From: Nymphaea colorata
Taxonomy: Eukaryota > Streptophyta > Magnoliopsida > Nymphaeales > Nymphaeaceae
Assembly: GCF_008831285.2 (NCBI RefSeq)
Contig: NC_045138.2
Span: 41,221,115-41,285,114 of the forward strand
Length of the DNA stretch: 64,000 nucleotides
Direction of reading: 5' to 3'
The notes below the pieces were generated by a model. The model was not told where the DNA came from. It saw nothing but the letters and a program-made list of their open reading frames with translations, and ran no database searches. Made by a program: the position numbers and the translations under genes. This document shows, in pieces, positions 62,922-64,000 of this stretch (the first letter of the stretch is position 1; every line of letters begins with the position of its first letter).

Positions 62922-63802
62922 TATCTGCAACTACGCCCCATGCCATCGAACAAACCATTGTCCCATTTTCAAGTGCTTAGGGTCCAGTCATCTTCATGTT
63001 TGAAGAACGGGTGAAGTTTTCTCCAACAAAACTTACAGCATGATCAAGGGCTTTAGGAAACCCATAAAAAACTGCCACTCTGGTGAAAATAGTCGCAGAT
63101 TCGAACCGACGAAATCAGAAGGAATTGCTTCTGTCCAAGATGCACCAATCAAGGCCCATTTGGACGTATACTCCACCAATAATGAACAAAAAGCTTGTCT
63201 CTTGTTTGAGTCCTTTCAGTTGCGTGTAGTGTCCAGTTTACATTTTCGTGAAACATGGTAGTGCAATTTTCACCTGGGATAATTTATCTCATGGTAACCG
63301 AAGAGTTTCAGAAGAGACCAAGCCGGTGTAAAGTTGGTAGTTTTTTGCCCCAACTAAAAGTTTTCCTTTTTAAATGCTGAGGCCTATCCAACTTAAAAGC
63401 GAAGCATGATGTGTCTCACTTCTTTGCGTGCACATTGGCATAAAGCGACGACTCTAAAAAGAAACACCCAAGTACTCACTTCAGTTTGTTATTTCCCCAA
63501 AGAATGGGATGGGATGGAGGTCTTCTCTGCTTTTGGGGGTTGAAAAGCTGGACTTGCATAATACCAGTTGGTGTGTCACTTCCATTCCTGCATGTTTCAC
63601 CTTCAATACTTGGTTCTACCAAAGTCAGAATCCGCTGTAAGCAAGCCAGCCAGTTGAATTCATGGAACTTTACAGTAGAGATGGATCTCTGGTTCAAATT
63701 TGATGGAAAGTTCCAGTTGGAGATGAACTTCGAACTTTAGTGCAGAGAGTTTTGGAGCTATTTTGAAACTTTAGTATCCGGGTTAAAGTTCCACGGTAAT
63801 CA

Positions 63803-64000
63803 CAGAAAACGTGTTTTTTTTCTTAAAAAACGTGAAAAATGCAATAAATTAAATGGTCGTTTAAAACTTAAAAAAACATGTTTTCTTGAAAAAAACATTA
63901 AAACGCTTTTTTTAGTGTGTTTTAACTTTTTTTTAACTTTTTTCAAATTTTTAATGCCAAACAGTTTTTTATTTTTTATTTGTTGCAAATCTAGTTATCT
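63803..64000 (+). repeat. Dispersed AT-rich repeat, cut by the window edge
   Basis: It matches 27617-27832 in the same orientation and runs off the end of the window, so its right boundary is not visible. It contains internal repeats of a cgttttttt-like motif. Confidence 0.75.

Larger units (their letters stand above)
59000..64000. other. Right intergenic region
   Basis: It begins with the CT/GA-rich upstream region of the glutaredoxin-like gene and contains GA and TA microsatellites, two SINE-like heads and two dispersed repeats, listed separately. Open frames are short (up to about 104 codons) and unrecognised. A GC-richer patch at about 60700-60920 contains gggctcaggcaagggtcccaa-type text that may be an LTR fragment, not resolved. 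No gene is seen. Confidence 0.55.

Noticed and set aside
63095-63125. gattcgaacc, resembling a tRNA T-loop on the minus strand
   Set aside because: The bases either side do not pair as a T-stem and no acceptor stem or anticodon arm can be formed nearby.

Overview
This window is nuclear DNA from a flowering plant. The genes have introns with GT-AG junctions, coding blocks sit in AT-rich non-coding sequence, CT/GA and AT microsatellites are frequent, and decayed plant-type transposons are present. Every recognisable protein has a clear land-plant family. I see nothing that fixes the plant order, and no bacterial, viral or CRISPR features.

Layout. 1-12170 is gene-poor, with microsatellites, short tandem duplications and a CACTA-like miniature element. 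12288-23939 (+) is a seven-exon gene for a plant-specific protein with the TIGR01589 domain, function unknown. One intron holds a dead Ty1/copia retrotransposon with both LTRs, and another holds a 420-bp element with inverted ends. 25985-29497 (-) is a three-exon ROMO1/Mgr2-type mitochondrial inner-membrane protein of 74 aa. 32106-40504 (-) is a fifteen-exon condensin subunit 1 gene (CAP-D2), with an exact E2F-type site 68 bp upstream of its start codon. 42342-47559 (-) is a five-exon VPS11 gene (HOPS/CORVET tethering). 50065-57244 (+) is an eight-exon AGD12-type ArfGAP with a C2 domain. 57841-58962 (-) is a single-exon glutaredoxin-like protein with four CxxC pairs. 59000-64000 is intergenic, with tRNA-like SINE heads and dispersed repeats.

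The genes do not form a pathway; this is ordinary plant gene order. VPS11 and the ArfGAP both serve endomembrane trafficking and are divergently arranged about 2.5 kb apart, but nothing suggests a functional cluster. Exon models were built by hand from reading-frame continuity, splice consensus and remembered family sequence. Coding lengths sum to whole codons in all six genes. The last junction of the condensin gene is the least certain.

No new biological system stands out. The most useful leads are the unknown TIGR01589 protein with its transposon-loaded introns, the cell-cycle site at the condensin promoter, a possible alternative condensin C-terminus, and several unnamed dispersed repeat families with two or more copies in this window.
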